A stretch of 64,000 nt of DNA. It comes from Ectothiorhodospira magna (lineage in GTDB: Bacteria; Pseudomonadota; Gammaproteobacteria; Ectothiorhodospirales; Ectothiorhodospiraceae). The DNA is taken from the NCBI RefSeq assembly GCF_900110965.1, contig NZ_FOFO01000020.1, positions 1 to 64,000 on the forward strand, in the 5' to 3' direction. Each line of letters begins with the position of its first letter. The first letter of the stretch is position 1. Below, one piece after another: positions 49,857 through 58,006 of this stretch. The notes under the pieces are model-generated. The model was not told where the DNA came from. It made no database searches and saw only the letters and a program-made list of their open reading frames with translations. The position numbers and the translations under genes are program-made.

Positions 49857-52800
49857 TCAGCGCAGGCGAATACGCTTGTTGGACTGGATCGCCTCTTCCA
49901 GTTCGCGCTTGAGTGCATCGAGGAAGGCATCCACCTCCTGCTGGTCTTCCAGATAAACCCCTTCATGGGTGCGACCCAGTATCCGTCTGACGGATACCTC
50001 GACCACCGGCTTGGGTGCCACCACAGGATCCCGCTCGCGCACTTCCTGAGCATCATCACCGGCCTTGGTGGAGGTGACTGAACCCGTGCCGTGGACATCA
50101 TCCCCCCGGTCGTCGGCCTCCTCTGAGTCCACCGGCCCCACTCCCTGCTGCCGGGCCGCCAGTTCCTGGGCGCGATGCAGGGCATCCAGGCTCTCATCCT
50201 CTCGCTCTCTGGCCATTTCCCCCTGGAGCATGGAGATCTGGGCAATACTGCGGGTCGATTCAATCTCCCGCTTGATCAGCTGCAGGGGGCGCAGCAGTTG
50301 GTTGCTCAGTTCCGGGGTGCCAATGCCACTCCTGACGAGTTCGGCGCTGATGCGAGCGATACGCTTGTCGATCAGGCCCAGTGCATGTTCACGCTTGCGC
50401 TCCAGTAACTGCCGGTTGATCTCCTCCACGGTGTGAATCAACCCGGCGACTTTCTGCAACAGGCCGTAGGGCGCATCAGCGGCATGGATGCGATCCAGCT
50501 CCGCCAGGGCCTTTTGGGCCTCTGGGTTCTTCTCCAGCATCCCGCGATTGGGCTGGAAACGAGTCAGCGCCTCTGAAAGCTGCTGCCAGGTGGTGAGCTG
50601 CTTGGTGAAGAACTCGTGGAGGTCGCGATAGACCTCTTCAAGATCAAGCAGGTCATCCTTCTGCTCGGCTACGGCCTTGAAGAAATCGAAGCTGTCGTCG
50701 ATGCAAAGCAGGCGCTCGACGGCCTTGAGCGTGCTGTCGATGTCGGCGCGGCCGGGGAAATATCCCACCTCGGTCTTGCTGCGGTAGCCTTCCAGCTGTT
50801 TGCGCCACTGGCCGAACTGTTCCTGGTAAAAGGCGTAAAGTTCTTTCTCGCTGGACGGCCCCAGCTTGCTGAATAGATCCCTGGTAAGATTACGCACCTG
50901 GCCCAGCACGGCCTCGTCCGTCTGGCGCTTCTTCTGTACCCTCACCTCACCACGCCGGCGCGCGTTGTTGAGCAGATCAAAGGCTTCCTTGCCCGTCAGG
51001 GCGGGCCCTGCGGTATGGAACGTCAGGCGACCCACGGCAAACAGCCTGCCCAGGATCAGCAGGGTTTCCTCCACCGGCCAACCAAAGGGCCGATTGCTGA
51101 AGCGCTCCAGTAATGCATTGAGCGCCACCGGCTCGCCATTGTGCAGGTTGATGTACTGCTCCACCTCGCGCACCGCCTGGGGATTGCCCTCTTCCCCATC
51201 AAGGCCAATGCTCAACTGAGTAATATCATCAGCAGTAAGCACAGCCAGCAATTCACGGGTGGGTTCGGCGCTGAGCATTTTTAGATATCCCAGCTTGCCA
51301 AAGGTATTCTTCAACAAGTATTCGCAAGCGCCATCCAGACGGCTGTTGAGCTGACTGCGGTTGAGATCGAGCTTCTGGCCCAGGGCATAAACATTCCCAT
51401 CCAGCAACATTTCCTCCAGACGAATGCGCAGACGCTTGCGTCGTGCCTGGTTCTCCCGGCCACGGTCGGCCAGGATGCGCTCCACGTTGCTATCGCCAGA
51501 GGCGGCGTTCAGGCGGATGAATTTCTCGGTCTTGAGAAAGGTACGCAGATCGTCAAAGAAGGCCTTGTCATCACTGAGGCGGATCAGTACCTGCCCCTGG
51601 TTTTCGCTGCTCTTGAAGATGCAGGCGGCCTCTCCGCTCTGGTCGGCATAGCTTCGGCCATAATCGATGTCCAGCGGTGATACCACCTCGACGCGGAGCT
51701 GGGTCTGAAACCGACCGTCGAGGGTGTGACCATCCAGATACCGGCCAATGGTGTAGTCGGTCTTGTTGAGTGGGTAGCGGTACTTGTTGCGGTCGCGTAG
51801 CAGATCCTTGTAGATCAGGTTGGCCAACTCCTTGTTCTCGTCACTGCTGGAGATCTCGGTGGCCTTGATCTTGCGGGTGATGTCCCGCTCCTCGTTGGTA
51901 AGAAAGAGGTACTCCTCACCATTGCGAGTGACCAGGCTCTCCTTCTCCAGACGGGCCAGGGTGCCTTCGAGGCGCTCACGGATCGCCAGGCGATCGTCAT
52001 CTATGCGCGTGATGGAGAGCGTGACCAGGTTGTCGAGCGTCCCCTTGACCAGGTCCACATAACGGATCATGAACAGGGTACGCAGGATTTCCACGTCAAA
52101 GTCATCCAGCGCCGCGTTCTCGCTGGCCTGGTCAATGGTGCGCTTGACGGCCGTATCGAGAAACCCCTCCACAGCCCTGTAGAAGCTATGCATTGGCACC
52201 AGGGCGCCGACCTCTTGGTCGCTCACCGCCTTGGCGGCTATCTGGAAGGCATCGAGCATGGAGCGCTCACCGTAGGCCAGGTGAGCCCCGGTGGCACCCA
52301 CTTTGCGGATCTCCTCGAAGACCTTCTGGACCAGCTGAAAGTGGTAAGGCACGAAAGGGTAGTTGGCAATGAAGCTCTCGGTGCCATCCACGTTCTTCAA
52401 GGTGGGACCGGAGCGATCGAAGGTGAGTTGGTTGCGCAGGATCGCACCCTGGGCCTCGAACACCCCGGAGAGCTCCTCTCGGGCCGCCGGGGTCTTGGCC
52501 AGCAGGCGCCGGCGGATCACCTCATCCGAGTTGGAACTCGAGAGTGACAGGCGGGTCTTGAAGCGTCCGGCAATCTTGGAAAAGTCATTGGCCTTGGCGG
52601 CTGTCATCTCCCCCAGCACTGCGTCCATGTCGGCCTGGGAGGTCACAACGATCCAGGCGCGGCCATTGCAGATGGTTCCAAGGTTCTCGGTCAGCGTTTG
52701 CAAGGTCAGCATGAGCCGGGTATTGCTGCCGATGAACTGGCCCACTTCGTCGACCATGAAAACCATGCGCCGTGTCGGGGACTGATCGTTCAGATATTCA

Positions 52801-53552
52801 TTCACCCAACGGCAGAAATTGTCCACCGAAACGCTGAAAGCCTCTTCGGACTGCTCAAACCACCGGTGAGCGGCTTCGGGTGAAAGCTCCAGAGTCTGGC
52901 TGATCGCCTTTTCAATGTCGTCCTGGTAGAACTGATAGCCATCACGCTCCTCTTCCCAAACCATGCCGCTGGATTCCTGGAAGGCGGCCTTGAAGCGTTC
53001 GAGCATGCCACGCTGTGCCAGGTGACGCTCCATGTGGGCGATATGGGGGTGGTCGCCGCTGAACCCCTGATATTCATTGAAGACCCGCAGGAAGACGTTG
53101 AGGATGGGATTGCCGGCGTCGTTGGAACTGGCCTTGCTGTCGATGTTGAACAGGATGACATCCGCCGGTTCCTGCACGGCCTTGGCAATGTCTGCGCGGA
53201 TCATCGGGTCATGAAGCTTGTTCTCGTCGAAAAAATCGGCGGCACATCGCTCGTGGCCATCTGCGTCTTGGGCCTTGATATTGGCCAGAAGGTAAGAGAG
53301 GGCCTTGAGGAAGTGTGACTTACCGGAGCCGAAGAACCCGGAGATCCAGACACCGACCCGGTTGGCAAGGGACGGGTCACCCAGCGGCGTGGTGTAGGAC
53401 TCGAAGAAAGCACGGAAATGCTTCTCCAGTTCGTTGGTCACCACGTACTCATCAAGTTCCTGGTAGACCGTTTCCCGGTCCTTCTGGTCGGCCTTCACGA
53501 CCCCATTGATGGGACGGTGCAAGGGTTTCTGGAAGAGCTCCTGGATACGCAT
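49857..53552 (-). CDS. brxC: BREX-1 ATPase BrxC
   Basis: A 1231-residue DUF499-unrelated P-loop protein (DUF6079/PglY-like) of type 1 BREX. Walker A is WISGFFGSGKSHFLKALSYLL (about residue 70) and Walker B is MVFMVDEVGQFIG. The N-terminal MRIQELFQKPLHRPINGVVKADQ is the typical BrxC start. ATG 53552, preceded by AAGGAA, is chosen over a longer frame reaching into brxB. The C-terminal third is helical and charged. It is needed for both defence and methylation in studied systems. Confidence 0.93.
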   Translation of the reverse strand: MRIQELFQKPLHRPINGVVKADQKDRETVYQELDEYVVTNELEKHFRAFFESYTTPLGDPSLANRVGVWISGFFGSGKSHFLKALSYLLANIKAQDADGHERCAADFFDENKLHDPMIRADIAKAVQEPADVILFNIDSKASSNDAGNPILNVFLRVFNEYQGFSGDHPHIAHMERHLAQRGMLERFKAAFQESSGMVWEEERDGYQFYQDDIEKAISQTLELSPEAAHRWFEQSEEAFSVSVDNFCRWVNEYLNDQSPTRRMVFMVDEVGQFIGSNTRLMLTLQTLTENLGTICNGRAWIVVTSQADMDAVLGEMTAAKANDFSKIAGRFKTRLSLSSSNSDEVIRRRLLAKTPAAREELSGVFEAQGAILRNQLTFDRSGPTLKNVDGTESFIANYPFVPYHFQLVQKVFEEIRKVGATGAHLAYGERSMLDAFQIAAKAVSDQEVGALVPMHSFYRAVEGFLDTAVKRTIDQASENAALDDFDVEILRTLFMIRYVDLVKGTLDNLVTLSITRIDDDRLAIRERLEGTLARLEKESLVTRNGEEYLFLTNEERDITRKIKATEISSSDENKELANLIYKDLLRDRNKYRYPLNKTDYTIGRYLDGHTLDGRFQTQLRVEVVSPLDIDYGRSYADQSGEAACIFKSSENQGQVLIRLSDDKAFFDDLRTFLKTEKFIRLNAASGDSNVERILADRGRENQARRKRLRIRLEEMLLDGNVYALGQKLDLNRSQLNSRLDGACEYLLKNTFGKLGYLKMLSAEPTRELLAVLTADDITQLSIGLDGEEGNPQAVREVEQYINLHNGEPVALNALLERFSNRPFGWPVEETLLILGRLFAVGRLTFHTAGPALTGKEAFDLLNNARRRGEVRVQKKRQTDEAVLGQVRNLTRDLFSKLGPSSEKELYAFYQEQFGQWRKQLEGYRSKTEVGYFPGRADIDSTLKAVERLLCIDDSFDFFKAVAEQKDDLLDLEEVYRDLHEFFTKQLTTWQQLSEALTRFQPNRGMLEKNPEAQKALAELDRIHAADAPYGLLQKVAGLIHTVEEINRQLLERKREHALGLIDKRIARISAELVRSGIGTPELSNQLLRPLQLIKREIESTRSIAQISMLQGEMAREREDESLDALHRAQELAARQQGVGPVDSEEADDRGDDVHGTGSVTSTKAGDDAQEVRERDPVVAPKPVVEVSVRRILGRTHEGVYLEDQQEVDAFLDALKRELEEAIQSNKRIRLR

Positions 53553-53622
53553 GTCCGATCGATTCCTTAACTGGCGGCACCCTGCCCTGCGGACAGGGCA
53601 AATGGGGATCTCAAGGTGAATT

Positions 53623-54246
53623 TCACTGGGCCGAGGTGCTGGTGGTCCGCGATGACGGCACGAGCGAAAATGCACGGTAGTAGGGGTGACTGGTGATCTG
53701 GTCGAAAAGAGTCAGCCTCTGACCGTCATAACTGCCGGGATAAAACAGGACCAGCGGCTTATGGCCGAGCCGGCCATGCAGTGCATTGAGCAGGCTGTGG
53801 GCGCGCATCACGGGCCAGACGCTGCCCACGCCAGAAATCAGCACCACATCCGGGTCTTCAGACAAAGCGTGTCCCATCAGGAAGGGCGCGAACTTGTCCA
53901 TGTGCAGGGGGCCACGAAGGGCCTTGAGCAGCGCCTGATCTCCCTTCTGCTGCTGCATGGCGATGGCCTTTTCGAGGAAACAGCGTTCTTCAAGGTAGTC
54001 GCGCAAGACGCGCAGAAGATTGACGTGATCCACCTTCAGCTCGCCATGCTGGCGGGCCAGCACACCCTCCAGGAAGCCGAGGTACTCGCGCACCTGCAGT
54101 TCGTGCTCGGGTGGATAGTCGAAAACCCAGAAGCCAATTTCATTGCCCAGCCCCTGGCCGGAGAGAAAGCTCGGGCTTGTGATCCTGTCGGTGATCTGGT
54201 TGAGGCGATTCTTGAGGTGGGGATCGTCCCGGCGGGTCAGCGGCAT
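53623..54246 (-). CDS. brxB: BREX-1 protein BrxB (DUF1788)
   Basis: A 207-residue DUF1788 protein. The segments GNEIGFWVFDYPPEHELQVREYL, VLISGVGSVWPVMRAHSLLNAL and PLVLFYPGSYDGQRLTLF are diagnostic. BrxB is a core structural component of BREX. It is 70 bp upstream of brxC and about 110 bp downstream of brxA. The C-terminal Ser/Thr-rich tail (PSSRTTSTSAQ) is atypical. Confidence 0.92.
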   Translation of the reverse strand: MPLTRRDDPHLKNRLNQITDRITSPSFLSGQGLGNEIGFWVFDYPPEHELQVREYLGFLEGVLARQHGELKVDHVNLLRVLRDYLEERCFLEKAIAMQQQKGDQALLKALRGPLHMDKFAPFLMGHALSEDPDVVLISGVGSVWPVMRAHSLLNALHGRLGHKPLVLFYPGSYDGQRLTLFDQITSHPYYRAFSLVPSSRTTSTSAQ

Positions 54247-54355
54247 TCGGTTCCCATCCCTGTGTCAGCGTTTGTCTTCTTTAAGGGCATTCTACCCACC
54301 CCCCGCAAAACCAGCGAGCCCCGGGCGATTGCCCCTCCTGCCCGCCCGGGTCGGA

Positions 54356-54985
54356 TTACCGTGGACCCAGGGCCTTCAGGCAATTCAGCAACCGGGTGAA
54401 CCGATGTCTCTCCAGTAGCCCCACCAGTTCCGGCCTCAAAAACAGGGGGCGCAGACGGCGGCTGCGGGTGCTTTCCAGTAAACCGACTTCTGCCAGCATC
54501 CGAAAGGCAACCTGCCTCATCTTGCGTTTGGAGGCGCTCGTCCAGTCGGCGATTGATGCATCACGGTACACGCGCTCGTCCAGAAAATCGTCCCAGTGGT
54601 AGAGCTCGAGGATCTCTGCCCGCGTGACGAAAGCATCGGTCACCACGACCTCCAGAAACTCCACCAACAATGGGTTGCGTGCAAGGGCGGCACAGAACGC
54701 CACTTGGGTCGCCAGCTGGTCATCACCATCCCGCAGTGCTTGCCAAAACGGCGCTTCCAGCCGCTCAAGGCGCTGACGAACCGCACGGGCCACACGCGTC
54801 GCCGTGGCGGGACGCGCCTTTTGCAGGCGATTCTCGTCATGGATCGCGGTCTTCCAGGCCGCCCGGTCAACATCGGACAGCATCAGATCCGCGATAATTC
54901 GACTCTCAAAAACCATCAGTGAACCGCCGATGAGATCGGAGTGATAGCGGAAGCCGTAAGATGATTTTAGCGGTAGGTTAGTCAC
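54356..54985 (-). CDS. brxA: BREX-1 protein BrxA (DUF1819)
   Basis: A DUF1819 protein, first gene of the BREX operon and a small DNA-binding component in studied systems. The core is YHSDLIGGSLMVFESRIIADLML, ENRLQKARPATATRVARAVRQRL and the C-terminal WTSASKRKMRQVAFRMLAEVGLL. The frame is open to 55138, but residues before the core come from an iscB remnant (HLRRWSPVTALSLESARFDTQ). I therefore place the start at GTG 54985 (209 residues, family length); ATG 55009 is the alternative. The operon promoter should lie in the AT-rich 54960-55030 interval or in the remnant. Confidence 0.85.
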   Translation of the reverse strand: MTNLPLKSSYGFRYHSDLIGGSLMVFESRIIADLMLSDVDRAAWKTAIHDENRLQKARPATATRVARAVRQRLERLEAPFWQALRDGDDQLATQVAFCAALARNPLLVEFLEVVVTDAFVTRAEILELYHWDDFLDERVYRDASIADWTSASKRKMRQVAFRMLAEVGLLESTRSRRLRPLFLRPELVGLLERHRFTRLLNCLKALGPR

Positions 54986-55027
54986 CCCTGTGTTGTGCCA
55001 TATCACCATGATAACATCAATACTCAA

Positions 55028-55189
55028 CAGCTCGGGGTTTTCGAGAAGCTGGGTATCGAACCTGGCGCTCTCCAAACTCAGGGCGGTGACGGGGCTCCAG
55101 CGTCGCAGGTGGGTGATCCAGGTCTCGGTGGTTTGCACCCGGTAGCGGACGGAAGGTGGCAGCCAGCCTCGATTTGCTGCACCCCCAGC
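55028..55189 (-). pseudogene. IscB remnant B (region after the bridge helix)
   Basis: The minus strand encodes NRGWLPPSVRYRVQTTETW and HLRRWSPVTALSLESARFDTQ, then ENPEL, which is the IscB region between the Arg-rich bridge helix and the HNH domain (family text GWLPPS..., W.P..A...E..RFDTQ...NPE). It stops at 55028, where brxA upstream sequence takes over. It carries the part that would follow remnant A at 39.5-39.8 kb. Confidence 0.75.
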
Positions 55190-55202
55190 TTACTTTTAAT
55201 CC

Positions 55203-55350
55203 GTCCCGACAGGGCTTGGAACTGGCGCGCGCGCATTCCAAGGTGTCATGACCCCTCCAACGGAGTCCCGCCAAGGACTGAGCCTGGTCAACCCGGAGGC
55301 TTACAAGCCTCACCTAAACCGCGCAAGCGGTTAGATGGGGTGGTTGACCA
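55203..55350 (-). ncRNA. HEARO/omegaRNA-like structured RNA upstream of iscB remnant
   Basis: On the minus strand four clear hairpins follow one another: AACCGC-TTGC-GCGGTT, GAGGCT-TGTA-AGCCTC, GTCC-TTGGCG-GGAC and CTTGGAA...TTCCAAG. They are joined by CGGGTTGACCAGGCT and GGGGTCATGACACC. The position directly before an iscB fragment and the general look match the IscB-associated HEARO RNA. The guide would lie just 5' (55333 to about 55350). The class is assigned from memory and needs a covariance search. Confidence 0.55.
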
Positions 55351-55372
55351 TTGCGGCCCATTCGCATGAGTG

Positions 55373-55400
55373 TTGACACCCTGATAGAAGCCTGTATAAT
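55373..55400 (+). promoter_or_regulatory. Consensus promoter of tRNA-Val
   Basis: TTGACA, a 16-bp spacer and TATAAT, both perfect, end 18 bp before the tRNA. Confidence 0.85.
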
Positions 55401-55418
55401 CCGCCCTTCAACAACGAC

Positions 55419-55495
55419 AGGCGCGTAGCTCAGCTGGTTAGAGCACCACCTTGACATGGTGGGGGTCGTTGGTTCGAGTCCAATCGCGCCTACCA
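55419..55495 (+). tRNA. tRNA-Val(GAC)
   Basis: A 77-nt tRNA with encoded CCA. The acceptor AGGCGCG pairs with CGCGCCT; the D arm is GCTCAGCTGGTTAGAGC; the anticodon loop TTGACAT gives GAC. Confidence 0.95.
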
Positions 55496-55507
55496 TATTG
55501 TTTTAAA

Positions 55508-55541
55508 AGCAAAAAGCCCCTTGATCAAGGGGCTTTTTGCT
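55508..55541 (+). terminator. Terminator between tRNA-Val and cheZ-like gene
   Basis: GCAAAAAGCCCCTTG pairs with CAAGGGGCTTTTTGC. It has A-run and T-run flanks, so it can serve both the tRNA and the convergent gene. Confidence 0.85.
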
Positions 55542-55545
55542 GTGC

Positions 55546-56094
55546 TCAAAACAGTTCGATACGATCCCCGTCTTCCGCAGTGGAAGATGGCAGGGCCAGG
55601 GCCTCCTGAATGCTGGCGCCCCCCAAAATGGCATCAAACATCCTGCGATCTGCCTCATTGGTGTACTTGGAGCGAATGGCCCGCTGTAAACCATGCCACT
55701 CATAAGGGTTGTAAAGCCGTTGGGGGTCTGCCACCAATCTGGCCAGATCATCCAGGCTGTTGCCAATATGGGTCAGACGCTGGGTGAGTTGATCGTAGAA
55801 CTGAAAAGCCATGATGGCCTCAGCCATGCTGGCTTCAATCTCCTGACAATTGCTCAAAATGGTGTCCTTTTCCCGGCTTTCTGGCAGATTGTCCGCAGCC
55901 ACGTGGATACTTTGGCTTTTACCTACCATGGCGGTAAAGGAGCGGGTCAGGGTGTTGACCGAGTCATTGCCATCTCCCATGGTGCGCTCGATCTGGGCCA
56001 CCGCCAGATGCAGCATCATGACGGTTTCCCGAACCTGACTCCAGTCCAGGTCTGGCTGCTCTGCCCGGGAAGGTATTGCTGACTTATCAGACAT
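55546..56094 (-). CDS. CheZ-like chemotaxis/signalling protein
   Basis: A 182-residue mostly helical protein. The segment EASMAEAIMAFQFYDQLTQRLTHIGNSLDDL recalls the helix hairpin with the FQD-type active region of CheZ phosphatases, although the usual D-x3-Q arrangement is seen here as YDQLTQ. It lies 41 bp downstream of a dual-receiver regulator, its likely partner. Assignment is by general resemblance and could be wrong. Confidence 0.5.
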   Translation of the reverse strand: MSDKSAIPSRAEQPDLDWSQVRETVMMLHLAVAQIERTMGDGNDSVNTLTRSFTAMVGKSQSIHVAADNLPESREKDTILSNCQEIEASMAEAIMAFQFYDQLTQRLTHIGNSLDDLARLVADPQRLYNPYEWHGLQRAIRSKYTNEADRRMFDAILGGASIQEALALPSSTAEDGDRIELF

Positions 56095-56135
56095 GATCTA
56101 CCCGATTGCTTGATCCAGGTTGATTTGAGGATGCA

Positions 56136-56930
56136 TCAAATGATTCTTTTGAGCAGCTTGCGCACCTGATTCACTTCAAAGGGCTTGTCGCAGATGGCCG
56201 ATACCCCGGCCTGCTTTACCGATGACAACCGGGAAATATCCGATTCGGAAGTCACCATCATCACCGGGATGTGGACATAGGCCGGATTGCTGCGGATTTC
56301 GTTGACCAGGGCCTGACCATCCATGACCGGCATGTTGTAATCGGTCACCACCAGGTCATATTCATGCTGGCTCAGTTGTTCCAGAGCCAGGGCACCGTTT
56401 TCCACTTCGTCGATATGTTGTGCCCCTACATGCTCCAGCACCCGCCGCAAATGATTACGGGCCATGCGGGAATCATCCACCAGCAGCACCCTGACTTCGG
56501 TGATATCCCGATCCTCCAGATCCAGTTCCTCTTCTTCCAGGTAATCCAGAGTCACCCTGAGGGCCCGTTCCAGGTCGCAACGATCAAAAGGTTTGGGCAA
56601 CAGAGCCAGTACCCCGCTTTGACGCACGGCGTCCAGCTTGTCGTGGTCCTGTTCGCTGGAAATCACCATCTTGGGCACTTCTGATAGATTGGGGTCGGCG
56701 CTCATCCGGGCGAACAGCTCGGGCGCTTCCATGTCCGGCATGTAAAAATTGGAAATCAGCAGATCGGGAACGTAACCGGCCATGATATTCAGAGCCGCTG
56801 CGGCGCTGTCGGCGGTTTCGATTTTTTGGATCTGTCCATCAGACAGCAGTTTGGTGATGATCTGACGCTGGGTTCGAGATGGCTCGATCAGCAAAATGGC
56901 CAGATCTTCAACACATACCCTTTGACTCAT
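56136..56930 (-). CDS. Response regulator with two receiver domains
   Basis: A 264-residue protein with two REC domains and no output domain. The second (about residues 145-264) is complete, with acidic VRVLLVDDSRM, phospho-acceptor Asp in LVVTDYNMPVMDG, Thr/Ser in MMVTSES and Lys in ICDKPF. The first (about 8-125) has EPSRTQ in place of the DD pair, and Asn in LLISNFYMPDM where the acceptor Asp should be. It therefore cannot be phosphorylated there in the normal way. It is co-directional with the cheZ-like gene. Confidence 0.85.
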   Translation of the reverse strand: MSQRVCVEDLAILLIEPSRTQRQIITKLLSDGQIQKIETADSAAAALNIMAGYVPDLLISNFYMPDMEAPELFARMSADPNLSEVPKMVISSEQDHDKLDAVRQSGVLALLPKPFDRCDLERALRVTLDYLEEEELDLEDRDITEVRVLLVDDSRMARNHLRRVLEHVGAQHIDEVENGALALEQLSQHEYDLVVTDYNMPVMDGQALVNEIRSNPAYVHIPVMMVTSESDISRLSSVKQAGVSAICDKPFEVNQVRKLLKRII

Positions 56931-56952
56931 TAATCAAGCCCCGTGAATTTCA

Positions 56953-57063
56953 TCATTGACACCCTCCCCTCCCCACAAGTTGGGGGATTTCTCTTGCGAG
57001 ACGCTTGTGCCCAGGCGCGAGAATGGTCCTTGTGGCATTGAGGTCGCGGTTATGCCGCAATTC
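56953..57063 (-). pseudogene. TnpB C-terminal relic
   Basis: The minus strand encodes ELRHNRDLNATRTILAPGHKRLAREIPQ and a stop. This is the extreme C-terminus of a TnpB/OrfB protein (consensus ...RDLNAA.NIL..G...A.E), with the RuvC-III Asp. Upstream, sense is lost except for a possible out-of-frame KRTGLSNCG. The remainder of 56931-57291 shows nothing else that I can support. Confidence 0.6.
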
Positions 57064-57291
57064 GACAGGCCCGTTCTCTTATTCCAGGCGCTGTCCTGCC
57101 TTTGGGACTGCTGTTGCCGATATGACCATGGCACGAACAGGCTTGGGTGGTATAGGTGTGGTCTGTACTGATGGATTATTCTATATACATCGGGATGACA
57201 CAAGGGGATGACCCAAGCCACCACCGCCTTGGGTGGTACGCTATCCCGGGAAAATCAGGGGGGGGGAGACTGCTTTGCACGATCGGGGAGA

Positions 57292-57366
<75 letters not shown>

Positions 57367-57419
57367 AAGACACTTAAAACAAAAAACCCCGAAAGCAAAT
57401 TCGCTCAGGGTCTGGAAGA

Positions 57420-57496
57420 TGGCGGAGCGGACGGGACTCGAACCCGCGACCCCCGGCGTGACAGGCCGGTATTCTAACCAACTGAACTACCGCTCC
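57420..57496 (-). tRNA. tRNA-Asp(GTC)
   Basis: A 77-nt tRNA with encoded CCA. The acceptor GGAGCGG pairs with CCGCTCC; the anticodon loop CTGTCAC gives GTC. It lies 53 bp upstream of tRNA-Thr on the same strand, so both are probably one transcript. Confidence 0.95.
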
Positions 57497-57606
57497 AAAC
57501 TGACTGCAACCAACAGCTTGCTGCTGGATGTGGGGCGCATTATACCGGCTTTTTCAAAAAATGCACGAAAATTTTCAAAAAAATTTCACCCCGGCCTGGA
57601 GGGGCG

Positions 57607-57942
57607 TCAGTCCATCAGTTCTTCCTTGATTCTGGCCATGCCGTCCCGGCCCCGAATACCCTTGTTGGCTATGATCACCGGCACTTCCATGGTTTTCAGG
57701 TCTTCAATAGCCCGCATGTGGACGGTGATTTGTTTGCGACGCATCGTCTCCACCTGGGCTCGGGCCTCTTCCAGGGTGGTAAACCACTCGCCCTGGTGGG
57801 CATATTGAGGTACCGAAAAGATTTTGCCCAATTCATCGAAAAACAGGCGAAAGCAGATGCTTTTCTGATCCTCCGACGTGTGTTCCGCCTCTACCTTGAC
57901 GATGCCTGTAGTCAGCGCCCATTTGGTCACATAGACTTCCAT
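57607..57942 (-). CDS. Hypothetical protein
   Basis: A 111-residue soluble protein starting MEVYVTKWALTTGIVKVEAEH and containing WFTTLEEARAQVETMRRKQI and an NKGIRG-rich end. Similar small proteins are scattered in proteobacteria but I cannot name a family. ATG 57942 is preferred over 57954 because GGGGA stands at good distance before it. Confidence 0.65.
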   Translation of the reverse strand: MEVYVTKWALTTGIVKVEAEHTSEDQKSICFRLFFDELGKIFSVPQYAHQGEWFTTLEEARAQVETMRRKQITVHMRAIEDLKTMEVPVIIANKGIRGRDGMARIKEELMD

Positions 57943-58006
57943 CACGGTCCCCATCCCGAGTCGTTACCTACATACTCTATCGGCAGTACACCACAAATTA
58001 TGAGGC

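Noticed and set aside
56931-57291. A small gene in the gap between the response regulator and tRNA-Thr
   Set aside because: Apart from the TnpB stub, no frame has a start with ribosome site or recognisable sequence.
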